A stretch of DNA of 64,000 bases from TH-plancto1 sp043777375 (GTDB lineage Bacteria > Planctomycetota > Planctomycetia > Planctomycetales > Planctomycetaceae), in assembly GCA_043777375.1 (NCBI GenBank), contig JAYWHX010000047.1:1-64000 (forward strand), in the 5' to 3' direction. This document shows, one piece after another, positions 18,854 to 27,722 of the stretch (the first letter of the stretch is position 1; every line of letters starts with the position of its first letter). The notes beneath the pieces are model-generated. The model saw nothing but the letters and a program-made list of their open reading frames with translations, was not told where the DNA came from and ran no database searches. Made by a program: the position numbers and the translations under genes.

Positions 18854-20248
18854 ATGGATGCGCGTTTGCGACTCACGTTTTTCTGTGGCTCCTGCTTGGG
18901 GCTGGCTGTCGGATTTGCAGCTGGACATGTCTCGGTCTGGCAGAGAGTCGACCACTCCCGCTCGTTGGGACTATCGTTCAACGATGTCGCTGCGGGGCAC
19001 TCGGCTTCACTTGGAGTTGATGGGCTGGACTTCCCTGTCGCGATTCCAGGCCCGGAGGTCGCTGAGACGTTTCGTATTCCAGTTCCCGGAGGAGCTGTTG
19101 TACTGAACGACCCGGACTTGGGAGACGAACCGGTTCATGCCGATGCTGTGGTCGAGCTTCCCGCCGGTGTGAGTGACTTGGCACAGGCCATTGGCGAGGC
19201 GGTGAAACGCCCCACTCCCCCGAACGCGTTTCCAGCGTCGCCATCCAAACCACTGACTCAGTCGAACACAACCGCGACTCGACCCGAACCATCGAACACT
19301 CAACAGGCTCAGGCGGTCTCCTCTGCGCCTCCTCAACTCGACCCCGAAGTGGTCGAGATGCTGAAGGATGAGCTCGAGGGGGTCTCGGAACAACAGCGAG
19401 AAGTGTGGGCCGATGCCTTACAGGGAATGAACCCCGCGGACGCGATGGGCATCATTACGATGTGGAAAAAGTTCGGCCAAAATGCATCCGGGCCCGAGCA
19501 CCTGAGCTCGCCACCGCCGCTGTTCGATGCCAGTCATCCCGACGACGCCCCCACTCCGCTGGGTCATCCTGGAACGCTCCGCAGCTTGTTGCCTGCTCCC
19601 ATTGCCGAAGAGGATCTCGGGACGCGAATCGTGCAGCACAATCAGGCAAATCGAGAGACGTGCGGCTACCTGGAAATGATTCCGATCATGAGGGAAGTCG
19701 CGTTTGATCCGGTCCAGAACAGTCCCCATGTCGAAGTGGTGGGATACCGCTTGGATATCGAACCGGGCCGGTTGGTCGAAACCGGCAACCCCTCGCATGT
19801 CGCCGTGCAGCGCAGCTGTTTCTTCGCCGTGAAACTGCCCACAGGTGAAGAGCAATACACGCGCGTCGGTCGACTGGTCCTTGATGCGGAACGTCGATTG
19901 TGCATCGATCTCGGAGATCGTGATCTGCCCATCACTCCCGAAATCAAACTGCCCGAGGGAGCCACTCGCTTCATGGTCCAAAGCGGACAGCTGCGAATCG
20001 AGATCGATGGGCAGCCAGAACCAGAGACCGTGGGCCCACTACAAGTGGCCGAGTTCTTCGATGCCAGTCGACTGCATCCGATGGGGGGAAGTCTGTACAG
20101 TGCCTCGACCGCCTCGGGACAGCCGAAAATGGTGGACGCCGAACTGATCGTGCAGACACTGGAATACCCAGCCATCGACAATCATTCGACATCCGCTGGG
20201 GCCAGCCCACACAGCGCGACGCCGGTGGCCGGAACGAAGCGGGAGTAA
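18854..20248 (+). CDS. Envelope protein with FlgG-like C-terminal domain
   Basis: A 464-residue protein starting at ATG 18854 behind GGAGG. Residues 8-25 are a hydrophobic signal anchor. Residues about 30-255 are low-complexity, Pro/Ser-rich, with one helical patch (DPEVVEMLKDELEGVSEQQR). Residues about 300-425 align in order with the distal part of flagellar rod/hook proteins of the FlgG type: TGNPSHVAVQRSCFFAVKLP, EEQYTRVGRLVLDAERRLC, LPEGATRFMVQSGQLRIEID, VGPLQVAEFFDASRLHPMGG and a final SLYSASTASGQP. The similarity was recognised by eye. FlgG's N-terminal helix is not obvious. No flagellar gene neighbours it. YidD follows after 3 bp, so the two are probably co-transcribed. Confidence 0.65.
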   Translation: MDARLRLTFFCGSCLGLAVGFAAGHVSVWQRVDHSRSLGLSFNDVAAGHSASLGVDGLDFPVAIPGPEVAETFRIPVPGGAVVLNDPDLGDEPVHADAVVELPAGVSDLAQAIGEAVKRPTPPNAFPASPSKPLTQSNTTATRPEPSNTQQAQAVSSAPPQLDPEVVEMLKDELEGVSEQQREVWADALQGMNPADAMGIITMWKKFGQNASGPEHLSSPPPLFDASHPDDAPTPLGHPGTLRSLLPAPIAEEDLGTRIVQHNQANRETCGYLEMIPIMREVAFDPVQNSPHVEVVGYRLDIEPGRLVETGNPSHVAVQRSCFFAVKLPTGEEQYTRVGRLVLDAERRLCIDLGDRDLPITPEIKLPEGATRFMVQSGQLRIEIDGQPEPETVGPLQVAEFFDASRLHPMGGSLYSASTASGQPKMVDAELIVQTLEYPAIDNHSTSAGASPHSATPVAGTKRE

Positions 20249-20251
20249 GCT

Positions 20252-20506
20252 GTGATCTGTCGCGCCGTGGTCGCCGTCTGGCGAGGTGTGGAGTCCCTGC
20301 TATCGGAGTTCCTGATCGGCGGCGTGCGGTTGTACCAGATCTTCCTGAGTCCGATCTTCGGTCGGCAGTGCCGCTTCGATCCCACCTGCAGCCACTACTT
20401 CATCGGTGCCGTCCGCAAGTACGGGCCGATTGTGGGAGCCTGGAAGGGGATCTGGCGCATCTGCCGCTGCCACCCATTTCATCCGGGGGGGGATGACCCG
20501 CCGTGA
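20252..20506 (+). CDS. yidD: Membrane protein insertion efficiency factor YidD
   Basis: An 84-residue YidD-family protein, normal length. It begins with GTG at 20252, three bases after the preceding stop and behind GGGAGT. Conserved features are LIGGVRLYQIFLSPIFG, CRFDPTCSHYFIGAVRKYG and the C-terminal WRICRCHPFHPGG. The family assists YidC-dependent insertion and is normally next to rpmH/rnpA; here it follows the FlgG-like gene, so the usual rpmH-rnpA-yidD-yidC order is broken. Confidence 0.95.
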   Translation: MICRAVVAVWRGVESLLSEFLIGGVRLYQIFLSPIFGRQCRFDPTCSHYFIGAVRKYGPIVGAWKGIWRICRCHPFHPGGDDPP

Positions 20507-20655
20507 ACACGTGCGGCGCATCGGCTCACCAAGACCATCACCGGTTTGAATATGGAATGAGTCGCATGGGCTTTCGCCCTCGCGACATGAATATTGCGAT
20601 CGCCCTGATGTTCAGACGAGTCGGGGAAGGCCGTTCTGCCTGCCCGGACGAGATG

Positions 20656-22071
20656 CTACGACACCGCTCCAAACAACCCGCGGAGCGGCTCTCCAGCGGC
20701 CAATGGCCAGGGACGTGCGAGGCGGTCGCGAATATGTTGCGACGGATCAAACCCGAATCGCCAATAGATTGTGGCTGCCAGATCAGCGGGAGCGGCCGGG
20801 TCTTTCGCGGGGTAGGCCCCGATGGCGTCGCTGGCCCCGTGGATCGCGCCGCCGTGGATTCCTCCCCCAGCCAGCAACACGCTGTAGCAATCGGGCCAGT
20901 GGTCGCGGCCTGCGCTCGCATTGATGGTCGGTGTACGGCCAAACTCTCCAGTCGCAACAACCAGTGTCGAGTCCAACAGACCGCGCTCATCGAGATCGCT
21001 GATCAACGCGGCCAGCGCCCTGTCAGCGGGCGGTAACAACGTGTTTTTGTTCTGCCCGAAGTTGTCCGCATGGCTATCCCAGTTTTGCCCCTGCTGGCGG
21101 AAGTCATAGACATTCACGAACGGGACACCGGCTTCCACCAGCCGCCGCGCGACGAGCAGATTCTGGCCGCGCATGTGCCGCGCATAGCCCAGTGCCGCTC
21201 CGCTGCCCCCGCCCGGCGCCTCCTTCGAGTAGACGCCGTAACGCTCGCGAACAGTCGGCGACTCCTGGGAGAGATCCAGCGCTCGCCGTACCTGCTCCGA
21301 GCCGAGCAGTTGATACGCTTTGCGGTAGTACTGGTCCATCCCGCTGGAGAATTTGGGGTCCGCGAACAGGTCGGATTGCAGCGCTGTCACCAGATCGCGA
21401 CGCGATCCGACCCGCTGGGCTGGCAACTCCTGGCGGATCGACAGTTCTTCCGCGTCGTAGTTTTGCAGCTCCGGATTCACAGACACGCGAAAGGGGTCGA
21501 ACGCCGCTCCGAGAAAGCCACCACCTTGGCAGGGAGTCGGAATCACGTTGTGGAACACGAATGGCAGTGCGGCATGCGGCACGACTAACTTGCGGTCCTG
21601 CCACAAGTGACTGAGTGCTCCCCCATGACACGGGAAGAACTGCGGAATCGGCGCGAACTCCTCGCGATCCCCTTGGGCGGCCTGGCGGCCGGTATGTGTT
21701 TCAATCGAGGCCGAGTCGTGCAGCCGGTTCGTGTGCCGCATGCTACGAATCAGGGCGCAGTGGTGCATCACTTTCGACATGTGCGGCAGATGCTCGCTGA
21801 TCTGCAGCCCGGGGACCGAGGTCGCAATCGGCTGGAACTCTCCTCGCACGGAGCTGGGGGCGTGGGGCTTGGGGTCATACGTGTCGAGGTGACTCGGCCC
21901 GCCGTAGTAGAAGACGAAAATGCAGGCCCGAATTCCCGGTCGTATGGGGCCCTCGCTGGGCGCGGCATTCGCCTGTGCGCTCCGTAGCCCACCCAGCGAC
22001 AGCGCGCCCGCTGCACCGAATTGGATGAACTGCCGACGGGTCGGTTGATGTGTGTGAGGATCAATAAACAT
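20656..22071 (-). CDS. DUF1501 protein with Tat signal
   Basis: A 471-residue DUF1501 (sulfatase-like fold) protein, a large planctomycete family. The ATG at 22071 is preceded by GGAGG and leads within 12 residues to a Tat-type signal, RRQFIQFGAAGALSLGG. Family motifs include FYYGGPSHLDTYDPKP, RSMRHTNRLHDSA, the GEFGRTPTINASAGRDHWP block and GGGIHGGAIHGASD. The in-frame start at 22137 would place 22 unlikely residues before the signal. In planctomycetes these genes are often paired with DUF1549/DUF1553 cytochrome proteins; none is adjacent here. Its biochemical role is unknown. Confidence 0.93.
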   Translation of the reverse strand: MFIDPHTHQPTRRQFIQFGAAGALSLGGLRSAQANAAPSEGPIRPGIRACIFVFYYGGPSHLDTYDPKPHAPSSVRGEFQPIATSVPGLQISEHLPHMSKVMHHCALIRSMRHTNRLHDSASIETHTGRQAAQGDREEFAPIPQFFPCHGGALSHLWQDRKLVVPHAALPFVFHNVIPTPCQGGGFLGAAFDPFRVSVNPELQNYDAEELSIRQELPAQRVGSRRDLVTALQSDLFADPKFSSGMDQYYRKAYQLLGSEQVRRALDLSQESPTVRERYGVYSKEAPGGGSGAALGYARHMRGQNLLVARRLVEAGVPFVNVYDFRQQGQNWDSHADNFGQNKNTLLPPADRALAALISDLDERGLLDSTLVVATGEFGRTPTINASAGRDHWPDCYSVLLAGGGIHGGAIHGASDAIGAYPAKDPAAPADLAATIYWRFGFDPSQHIRDRLARPWPLAAGEPLRGLFGAVS

Positions 22072-22390
22072 CACAGACCTCCCCGGCAACTCATTCTGGC
22101 ATTGAAAAGAGGAGATATCCATCGCCTCATCTGGCACTCAACGTCAGGCGGGCGCCAGCGAGTCACCAACTTCAAATCCCGATGACAGTCGATCCAGGCT
22201 GAGAATCGAAGACGATGGATGCAGTCATTCGTGAGCTCTCTTTGGATTTCCGCGGATTTTGGATCTTGCTCGAGCCGGCTCCAAATTCACTTCGACCTCC
22301 GACTCAATGAAAAAAACCCGGGGCACGATGAATCGTGACCAGGGGATCATTCAAGTATTCTGGTCCAGTCGAATGGCTAAACCGATTGAT
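22072..22390. other. Intergenic region, nothing recognised
   Basis: This 319-bp stretch separates two reverse-strand genes. A GAAAAAAACCCGGGG tract occurs at about 22307-22323. No terminator, promoter or repeat could be supported. Confidence 0.5.
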
Positions 22391-22837
22391 TTACTTCGCG
22401 CCGTGTCCTCCCGCTGCGCCGCTCGATGCGGTATCGGCATCTAAAGACAAATCGATGTCCGTATTGCCTTCGGCCAGAATTTCCATTTTCCATGGAGAAG
22501 TCTCAGCATTCCAAAAAGCTTTTTTCGTTTTGGACTTTCCGGAGTCGGCATGTGCTGCTGCAGGGTCTGCGCCCTCTTGTGCTGCCCCGTAGAGGTATGC
22601 CACACAGTCACCCACTGGCGCTTCTCCCGCGAATGTGCCGTCAGACTCCACCTTGGCGATGCCAGAGCCTCCCCCCTTTGCATTTACGAACATAACACCC
22701 AAACCACTGCTGTCAAAAGGCTTTGCGCTGGAGATGTTTCCGGAAACCGGGACCAGTTTCACGGGCACAAAATCCGAACCACAGCCCTGCAGCCCTACGA
22801 AGAAAGCGAAGAGCAAAGCCAAACACGATTTGTGCAT
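22391..22837 (-). CDS. Small lipoprotein, carboxypeptidase-regulatory-like
   Basis: A 148-residue predicted lipoprotein. MHKSCLALLFAFFVGLQGC gives a short signal peptide with lipobox LQGC. The mature part, VPVKLVPVSGNISSAKPFDS through GKVESDGTF-like sequence, resembles the small planctomycete lipoproteins that often accompany DUF1559 genes (a beta-sandwich of the carboxypeptidase-regulatory kind). The C-terminus is Asp/Ala/Gly-rich. It is divergent from the DUF1559 gene at 23027, sharing a 189-bp intergenic region with it. Family assignment is tentative; the signal peptide is clear. Confidence 0.72.
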   Translation of the reverse strand: MHKSCLALLFAFFVGLQGCGSDFVPVKLVPVSGNISSAKPFDSSGLGVMFVNAKGGGSGIAKVESDGTFAGEAPVGDCVAYLYGAAQEGADPAAAHADSGKSKTKKAFWNAETSPWKMEILAEGNTDIDLSLDADTASSGAAGGHGAK

Positions 22838-22951
22838 TTTAGAGATCCTGTCATTGAAGTTGGAAGTACTGAACATTGATTTAAGCGGAACGCGCAGGCG
22901 ATTTCAAGCCTATCTTCGACGCAATGATGCTCAAAAGGCAGGCGAAAGTAA

Positions 22952-22979
22952 TTGACTGCTCCCCAGCTGACGATATAGT
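22952..22979 (+). promoter_or_regulatory. Sigma-70-type promoter
   Basis: TTGACT (22952-22957), a 16-base spacer and TATAGT (22974-22979), each 5/6 to consensus. It lies 47 bp upstream of the DUF1559 start codon at 23027, which has GGAGG 7 bases before it. Confidence 0.65.
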
Positions 22980-23026
22980 TCGTTGTGGCTTCTCTTCATC
23001 TTTTGTTCACAGTCTCGGAGGTACGT

Positions 23027-24046
23027 ATGGTTCTTGTGAAAATTCGACGTGGGTTCACGTTGATTGAACTGTTGGTCGTCATCGCCATCATAGCCGTTCT
23101 GATTGCACTCCTGCTGCCAGCGGTCCAGCAAGCCCGCGAAGCGGCTCGTCGCTCACAGTGCAAAAACAACGCGAAACAACTGGGACTAGCGCTGCACAAT
23201 TACCACGACACCTTTGGTCAGCTTCCGCCAGGAGCGATTTGGTTTGGAAACGGTGGACCTGCGACTGCCACTCCAAATCAGGATCAGCCATCCAACAATG
23301 GTGACACGATGTTCACTAACCTGAACTACAGTGCCAACTGGATGATGATGACCCTCCCGTACATCGACCAGTCCCCACTTTACAACCTTTATCAGCCAAG
23401 CCAAGTTCTGATCCGGACCTCTGGGACGGCGACCGACTCGAACAATCAAGTCGTCCGCACGGTTATCAGTTCGATCTTGTGCCCCTCTGACCCCTTTAGT
23501 GGTGTGAAATTCACTCGCGGTGCCATGGGCAACGTGGAGATGGGCCGCATCAACTACAGCGGCGCGTTGGGACGTGAGCGTGGCGGCAGCTTGGGTCGCT
23601 GGGTTTCTCAACCTGGAGACCGTCGCGGTGCGTTTGGTTGGGGACGTTCGTCGCAGATTCGTGACATGGTTGACGGAACGACGAATACCGCAATGCTGTG
23701 GGAAACACGAGTCGGCCCAGTCGCTGACGATCCTCGTGGCGTCTGGGCCATGGGACGTAATGGTGTGTCCCTCGTCGCAGGTTGCGACAATCAGGGTGAC
23801 TGTGCCGGGATCAACGATGGTCGAAACGGTGCGGCCGATGTCCAGGGATGCAGCAGCCAGCCAGCTCTTGGACTGGGATGCTGGAATGGTGGCGATGGCC
23901 AGGGTGCTCCTGCCAGCCAGCACGTCGGTGGTTGCCACCTGACTTTGGGCGATGGGTCGGTCCGGTTCATCAGCCAGAACATTGACTTCAGCATCCACCG
24001 CGGACTCAACAGCGTCTCTGGTGGTGAAATCCTCGGCGAGTTCTAA
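23027..24046 (+). CDS. DUF1559 protein with prepilin-like N-terminus
   Basis: A 339-residue second DUF1559 member. The ATG at 23027 is set by GGAGG; the longer frame from GTG 22985 would mask the signal. The N-terminus (RRGFTLIELLVVIAI) and the QQAREAARRSQCKNN block are almost identical in protein to the gene at 5944, but many codons differ synonymously, so this is an old paralogue under selection and not a recent copy. The C-terminus has the family HVGGCHLTLGDGSVRFIS motif. It contains a Cys-bearing insert (GCDNQGDCAGINDGR) absent from the first copy. It has its own promoter and terminator. Confidence 0.94.
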   Translation: MVLVKIRRGFTLIELLVVIAIIAVLIALLLPAVQQAREAARRSQCKNNAKQLGLALHNYHDTFGQLPPGAIWFGNGGPATATPNQDQPSNNGDTMFTNLNYSANWMMMTLPYIDQSPLYNLYQPSQVLIRTSGTATDSNNQVVRTVISSILCPSDPFSGVKFTRGAMGNVEMGRINYSGALGRERGGSLGRWVSQPGDRRGAFGWGRSSQIRDMVDGTTNTAMLWETRVGPVADDPRGVWAMGRNGVSLVAGCDNQGDCAGINDGRNGAADVQGCSSQPALGLGCWNGGDGQGAPASQHVGGCHLTLGDGSVRFISQNIDFSIHRGLNSVSGGEILGEF

Positions 24047-24075
24047 GTGACCGCTGAGCATGTTCTGATTCAGTA

Positions 24076-24114
24076 AGCCCAGGGGCATCCTCGATGCCCT
24101 TGGGTTTCTTTTTT
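24076..24114 (+). terminator. Rho-independent terminator
   Basis: CCCAGGGGCATC (24078-24089) pairs with GATGCCCTTGGG (24093-24104), one G-U pair, followed by TTTCTTTTTT. It ends the DUF1559 transcript, and its T-run is only about 10 bp from the next start codon. Confidence 0.9.
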
Positions 24115-24125
24115 GGTGGGTGGCA

Positions 24126-25301
24126 ATGCAGCTCAACCCCAGATTTTTCGCCCGAGGTATCTTCGCCCTCCTGCTTCTGGTCGGTGGACTCCTGCTCTGC
24201 ATACCGTCCGCCCCCACCCCCGCATGGTTGCCAGAAGATCTGCGCGACGAGGCGATCAAGGCATTTCGTGTTACCTATCAGCGAGAACCTGATCGCATTG
24301 ACGTGATTTCAGTCGCGGGCGAACTCGCTGTTCGCAAATACGAGTTCGAATTGGCTCGACAGTGCTTTGGAGAAATCCCGACTGACCACCCGCTCTACGG
24401 ACCCTCCGCTCGTTTTCAGCAGGGACAAGTCCTGCTGAAACTCAATCTGGCCGCAGCTGCGGAGCAACAGCTTCTCGAATACCTTGCCCTGTCTGGCATC
24501 GAGTTTCGGCGGGACGCTCAACAGCTCTTGCGATATCTGTTGGAAATCCAGTTGAGGTTCGAAGAAAGGCAAGTCTTGCTCGCATCAATGCATTCCGAGG
24601 GCCAGTTGATTCCCTCCGATGCATTGTTCTACGGCTACGCCTCCCTGTTGAGATGGAATGGAGAGCAAGCAGTTGATCGCTGTCGTCAGTTCTACGAAAA
24701 AGATCCCGAGAACCCACAATTGCAGATCGCCTGGGCTCAATACCTCGGAGGGTCTGCGAGTGCCCAAGAGGGGTTGCAACTCATTGAGTCCACTCTCGCC
24801 AAGTCCCCGTCAAATCCACGAGCACTGGCGGTCAAGCTATTCCTGCTGACCGAGTTGGGCCAGACGGATCAACTCGCCACACTAAACTCTACACTGCTCC
24901 CACCTGAGCGAACCGATCCGTGGCTGATGTTACGAGCACGAGGACAGGAAGCACTGGCGAGAGATGATCTCGATCTGGCCGAACGATGTTTTCGGTTGTA
25001 CATCGAGAACGACCCCACCCTGACAGCGTGTTACTTCGGCCTCGCGGAAATCGCAGGGAAGCGGGGGCAGGCTGAACAGAGGTCGAAACTTCTCGAAACT
25101 GCACGGCAACTGGCCCTCATCCAGAATCGGCTGGGAGGAGCACAATTCGCTCCCGGGGATCCGACCCCGTATCTTAAGCTGGCAGAACAGTCGCTCGGGA
25201 TCGGCTTGAAACGACAGGCCCAATTGATGGCGGAGTCAGCACTCATAATCGATCCGCAGAACTCAGCTGCGCAGGCCACCCTCAAAGAGTTTCAGCCATG
25301 A
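24126..25301 (+). CDS. TPR-repeat protein, partner of CRTAC1 protein
   Basis: A 391-residue exported or membrane-anchored tetratricopeptide protein. After a basic start, residues 8-28 (FARGIFALLLLVGGLLLCIP) form the signal or anchor. The rest is alpha-helical with TPR-like pairs, for example KYEFELARQCFGEIPTDHPL, NGEQAVDRCRQFYEKDPENP, ARDDLDLAERCFRLYIENDP. ATG 24126 is favoured over the GTG six bases earlier. It overlaps the CRTAC1 gene by 4 bp (ATGA), showing translational coupling. Such TPR/CRTAC1 pairs are frequent in planctomycetes, and the TPR partner presumably scaffolds the propeller protein. Confidence 0.82.
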   Translation: MQLNPRFFARGIFALLLLVGGLLLCIPSAPTPAWLPEDLRDEAIKAFRVTYQREPDRIDVISVAGELAVRKYEFELARQCFGEIPTDHPLYGPSARFQQGQVLLKLNLAAAAEQQLLEYLALSGIEFRRDAQQLLRYLLEIQLRFEERQVLLASMHSEGQLIPSDALFYGYASLLRWNGEQAVDRCRQFYEKDPENPQLQIAWAQYLGGSASAQEGLQLIESTLAKSPSNPRALAVKLFLLTELGQTDQLATLNSTLLPPERTDPWLMLRARGQEALARDDLDLAERCFRLYIENDPTLTACYFGLAEIAGKRGQAEQRSKLLETARQLALIQNRLGGAQFAPGDPTPYLKLAEQSLGIGLKRQAQLMAESALIIDPQNSAAQATLKEFQP

Positions 25302-27073
25302 ACACGCGATCTTCCGGGACATGCTGCGTGACGTGGTGGCTCTTGCTCTGGACGATGGTTTTCACCGGCTGTCGTAACGACACCCTGCCATCGCCATCAG
25401 CCCCCGCCCAAGCTCCGTCGCCTCCGGCTCAACTGCTTGCCGAACCTGCCAGTGATATTCACTTCCACGACGCGAGTCTGGACTGGGGCATGAACTTCCG
25501 GCGCGATGATGACATTGGTCCGCTGCACCGCATCCTTGAATCCAACGGAGGGGGCGTCGGAATCATCGACTACGACAGGGATGGATGGCCCGATCTATTG
25601 CTGACCAATGGCTGCCGATTGCCACTGTCCCAAGCTGCGGTGCGAGTGCCGGACGCACTCTTCCGAAACGTCGCCGGGACGCATGTCGTGTCGACCGGCG
25701 AAAAAGCAGGAATCACCGGGGTCGGCTACCATCATGGCTGCACGGTGGGTGATTGGAATTCCGATGGATTCCCGGACTTGTATATTGCGGCACTCGGCAA
25801 GAACTTGTTCTACCTCAACCAGGGAGATGGAACATTCATCGAGATGGCCGCAGAGCTGGGCATTGAAGTTCCGGTGTGGTCCTCGTCACCCGTGTTTGCG
25901 GATCTGGACGGTGATGGCTTCCTCGACCTATACGTGACCAACTACGTCCAGACCGGGGATGATCCGCCGCATCTCTGCCGCGAACCCAACGCCCCCGATG
26001 GCTACATCGCCTGCCCTCCAACCGTATACGAAGGGGAGCCCGACGTCTGCTTCCGCTCCGATGGAGCCGGTGCTTTTGTCGATGTCACTCGGGAATGGAA
26101 TATCGGTGGCGACGCTCCCAAAGGGCTGGGCTGCGTGGTCGCAGATCTGGACCAGAATGGCTGTCCCGATATCTTCGTCAGCAATGACGGAGCTCCCAAT
26201 TTCTACTTCATGCGCCAGAGCTACAACAAGCCGTTCATAGACGAAGCCTTGATTCGCGGTGTCGCGCTCGATGCCGCAGGTCGGGCGATGGGAAACATGG
26301 GGATTGCGATTGGTGATGCAGATCGAAATGGCTGGCTCGATCTGCACGTCACCACATTCTATTCCGAACCCAATCTCTATTACCGGGCCACAGAACATGG
26401 CAACTACCAGGAAGAGATCAAACGCACCAGAATGGCAGCCCCCAGTCAACAAATGCTGGGGTTCGGCACGCTCTTCTTCGACCCCAACAACGACGGCTGG
26501 CTGGATCTGTTCATCGCGAATGGCCACATCGATGACATGCGATGGCGCGTCGCCAGCTTGCCGTACCAGATGCCGCCCCAGCTGTTTCGCAACACCCAGA
26601 AGGGCACCTTCGACGAAGTCACCGCATCCGCTGGTGATTACTTCCAGAAGAAGTGGCTGGGACGCGGAGTGGCCTCGGTCGACCTGAATCAGGATGGCCG
26701 TATCGACCTCGTGGTCTCCCACCAGCTCGACAATTCCTCGATCGTCATGAACGAGTCTCCTGCCCCGGGGAATTCGCTTTCGATTCAGTGCATCGGCACC
26801 ACTGCCAATCGAAGCGCGTTCTCGACAAAACTCTGGTTGGAGACCGCCGAGCGAACCGACTATCACGAGATCGTCGGCGGCAGCAGCTACAACTCCGCCC
26901 CCGACCTCCGTGTTCACTTCGGCCTGGGTCAGACCACTCCGAAATCACTACGGGTCCAATGGCTCGACGGACAGATCGAAACATTTCCGCAGATCACGCC
27001 CGGTCGTTATACCCTCGTTCAGGGTCAGGGGCTGTTCGCCGATCCACGACAAACTTCCGCCTCGACTCCTTGA
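25298..27073 (+). CDS. CRTAC1-family FG-GAP/ASPIC-UnbV lipoprotein
   Basis: A 591-residue predicted lipoprotein (lipobox FTGC after a hydrophobic segment). It has at least seven FG-GAP/VCBS blades with calcium-type loops: DRDGWPDLL, DWNSDGFPDLY, DLDGDGFLDLY, DLDQNGCPDIF, DADRNGWLDLH, DPNNDGWLDLF and DLNQDGRIDLV. The C-terminus is an ASPIC/UnbV domain (EIVGGSSYNSAPDLRVHFGL, then SLRVQWLDGQIETF). The whole is a beta-propeller adhesion or binding protein acting outside the cytoplasm. Its start overlaps the upstream TPR gene. Confidence 0.93.
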   Translation: MNTRSSGTCCVTWWLLLWTMVFTGCRNDTLPSPSAPAQAPSPPAQLLAEPASDIHFHDASLDWGMNFRRDDDIGPLHRILESNGGGVGIIDYDRDGWPDLLLTNGCRLPLSQAAVRVPDALFRNVAGTHVVSTGEKAGITGVGYHHGCTVGDWNSDGFPDLYIAALGKNLFYLNQGDGTFIEMAAELGIEVPVWSSSPVFADLDGDGFLDLYVTNYVQTGDDPPHLCREPNAPDGYIACPPTVYEGEPDVCFRSDGAGAFVDVTREWNIGGDAPKGLGCVVADLDQNGCPDIFVSNDGAPNFYFMRQSYNKPFIDEALIRGVALDAAGRAMGNMGIAIGDADRNGWLDLHVTTFYSEPNLYYRATEHGNYQEEIKRTRMAAPSQQMLGFGTLFFDPNNDGWLDLFIANGHIDDMRWRVASLPYQMPPQLFRNTQKGTFDEVTASAGDYFQKKWLGRGVASVDLNQDGRIDLVVSHQLDNSSIVMNESPAPGNSLSIQCIGTTANRSAFSTKLWLETAERTDYHEIVGGSSYNSAPDLRVHFGLGQTTPKSLRVQWLDGQIETFPQITPGRYTLVQGQGLFADPRQTSASTP

Positions 27074-27224
27074 TCCAGCCGAAGATTTTCGTCTTTGGAA
27101 TATAGGGTAAAATCAGTCACTTCGCTTGCAACGGACGAGCCTGTATGCTTACATACGAGCGATCTCTAGGGGCGGTCGAATCGCTCGATCGCCGACATCT
27201 TGGTTTTCAACGAAAAGCAATTCC

Positions 27225-27470
27225 ATGCAACTGCTTGCTCAAGTGGATTCGGGGTCGGCGATTGGTGTCATGGCCGGTGGCCTGCTCATTGGCGGGTTTA
27301 CGTTTTTCTGTGCCTTCCAGGATTACGATTGGTTCATGAACAATCGCCGCGCGGCATTGCTGGTCATGATCCTTGGTCGACCGATTGCGAGAATCTTCTA
27401 CATGCTACTGGGAGTCGTCTTCATCGGCGGCGGACTGTTTTTAGGCGTCGCGGGATTGATGGGGAAGTAG
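27225..27470 (+). CDS. Small two-TM membrane protein, Imm17-like
   Basis: An 81-residue protein. The ATG at 27225 begins two hydrophobic helices (GVMAGGLLIGGFTFFCAF and FYMLLGVVFIGGGLFLGVAG) joined by a polar loop DYDWFMNNRRA...LGRPIARI. The DWFMNNRRA plus RIFY pattern resembles the Imm17-type small membrane proteins annotated as immunity proteins. No toxin gene is nearby, so immunity function is not supported by context. The frame extends to 27126 but the extra residues look non-coding. Confidence 0.6.
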   Translation: MQLLAQVDSGSAIGVMAGGLLIGGFTFFCAFQDYDWFMNNRRAALLVMILGRPIARIFYMLLGVVFIGGGLFLGVAGLMGK

Positions 27471-27722
27471 CGGACAATATCGTTTGAGCCTGTGAGGCAG
27501 GCGATTCATAGCACACCCTCTGCCACCACAGTGAAACGAAACGCATCCGCGTGTTCGAGAATCTTTGGAATGCTGCGCCGGAATTTCTGCCCCCGACGGA
27601 CTACTTTGTGGGAGTATTGATTCTCCTGCGGGCGAGTTGACATTTCCACCGCAACATCGCTCTGGGGCTCGCCATCGGCGACACTGTATTGAGTTCGTCC
27701 GAGCCTTCCGAGGCGGTGGCTG

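Noticed and set aside
23186..24259. 357-residue reverse frame across the second DUF1559 gene
   Set aside because: Shadow of a clearly coding forward gene with its own promoter, ribosome-binding site and terminator.
25928..26917. 329-residue reverse frame inside the CRTAC1 gene
   Set aside because: Mirror of the repetitive FG-GAP codons; no family features.
27225..27470. Toxin-immunity function for the Imm17-like protein
   Set aside because: No toxin or polymorphic-toxin delivery gene is nearby; only the membrane topology and a short motif support it.
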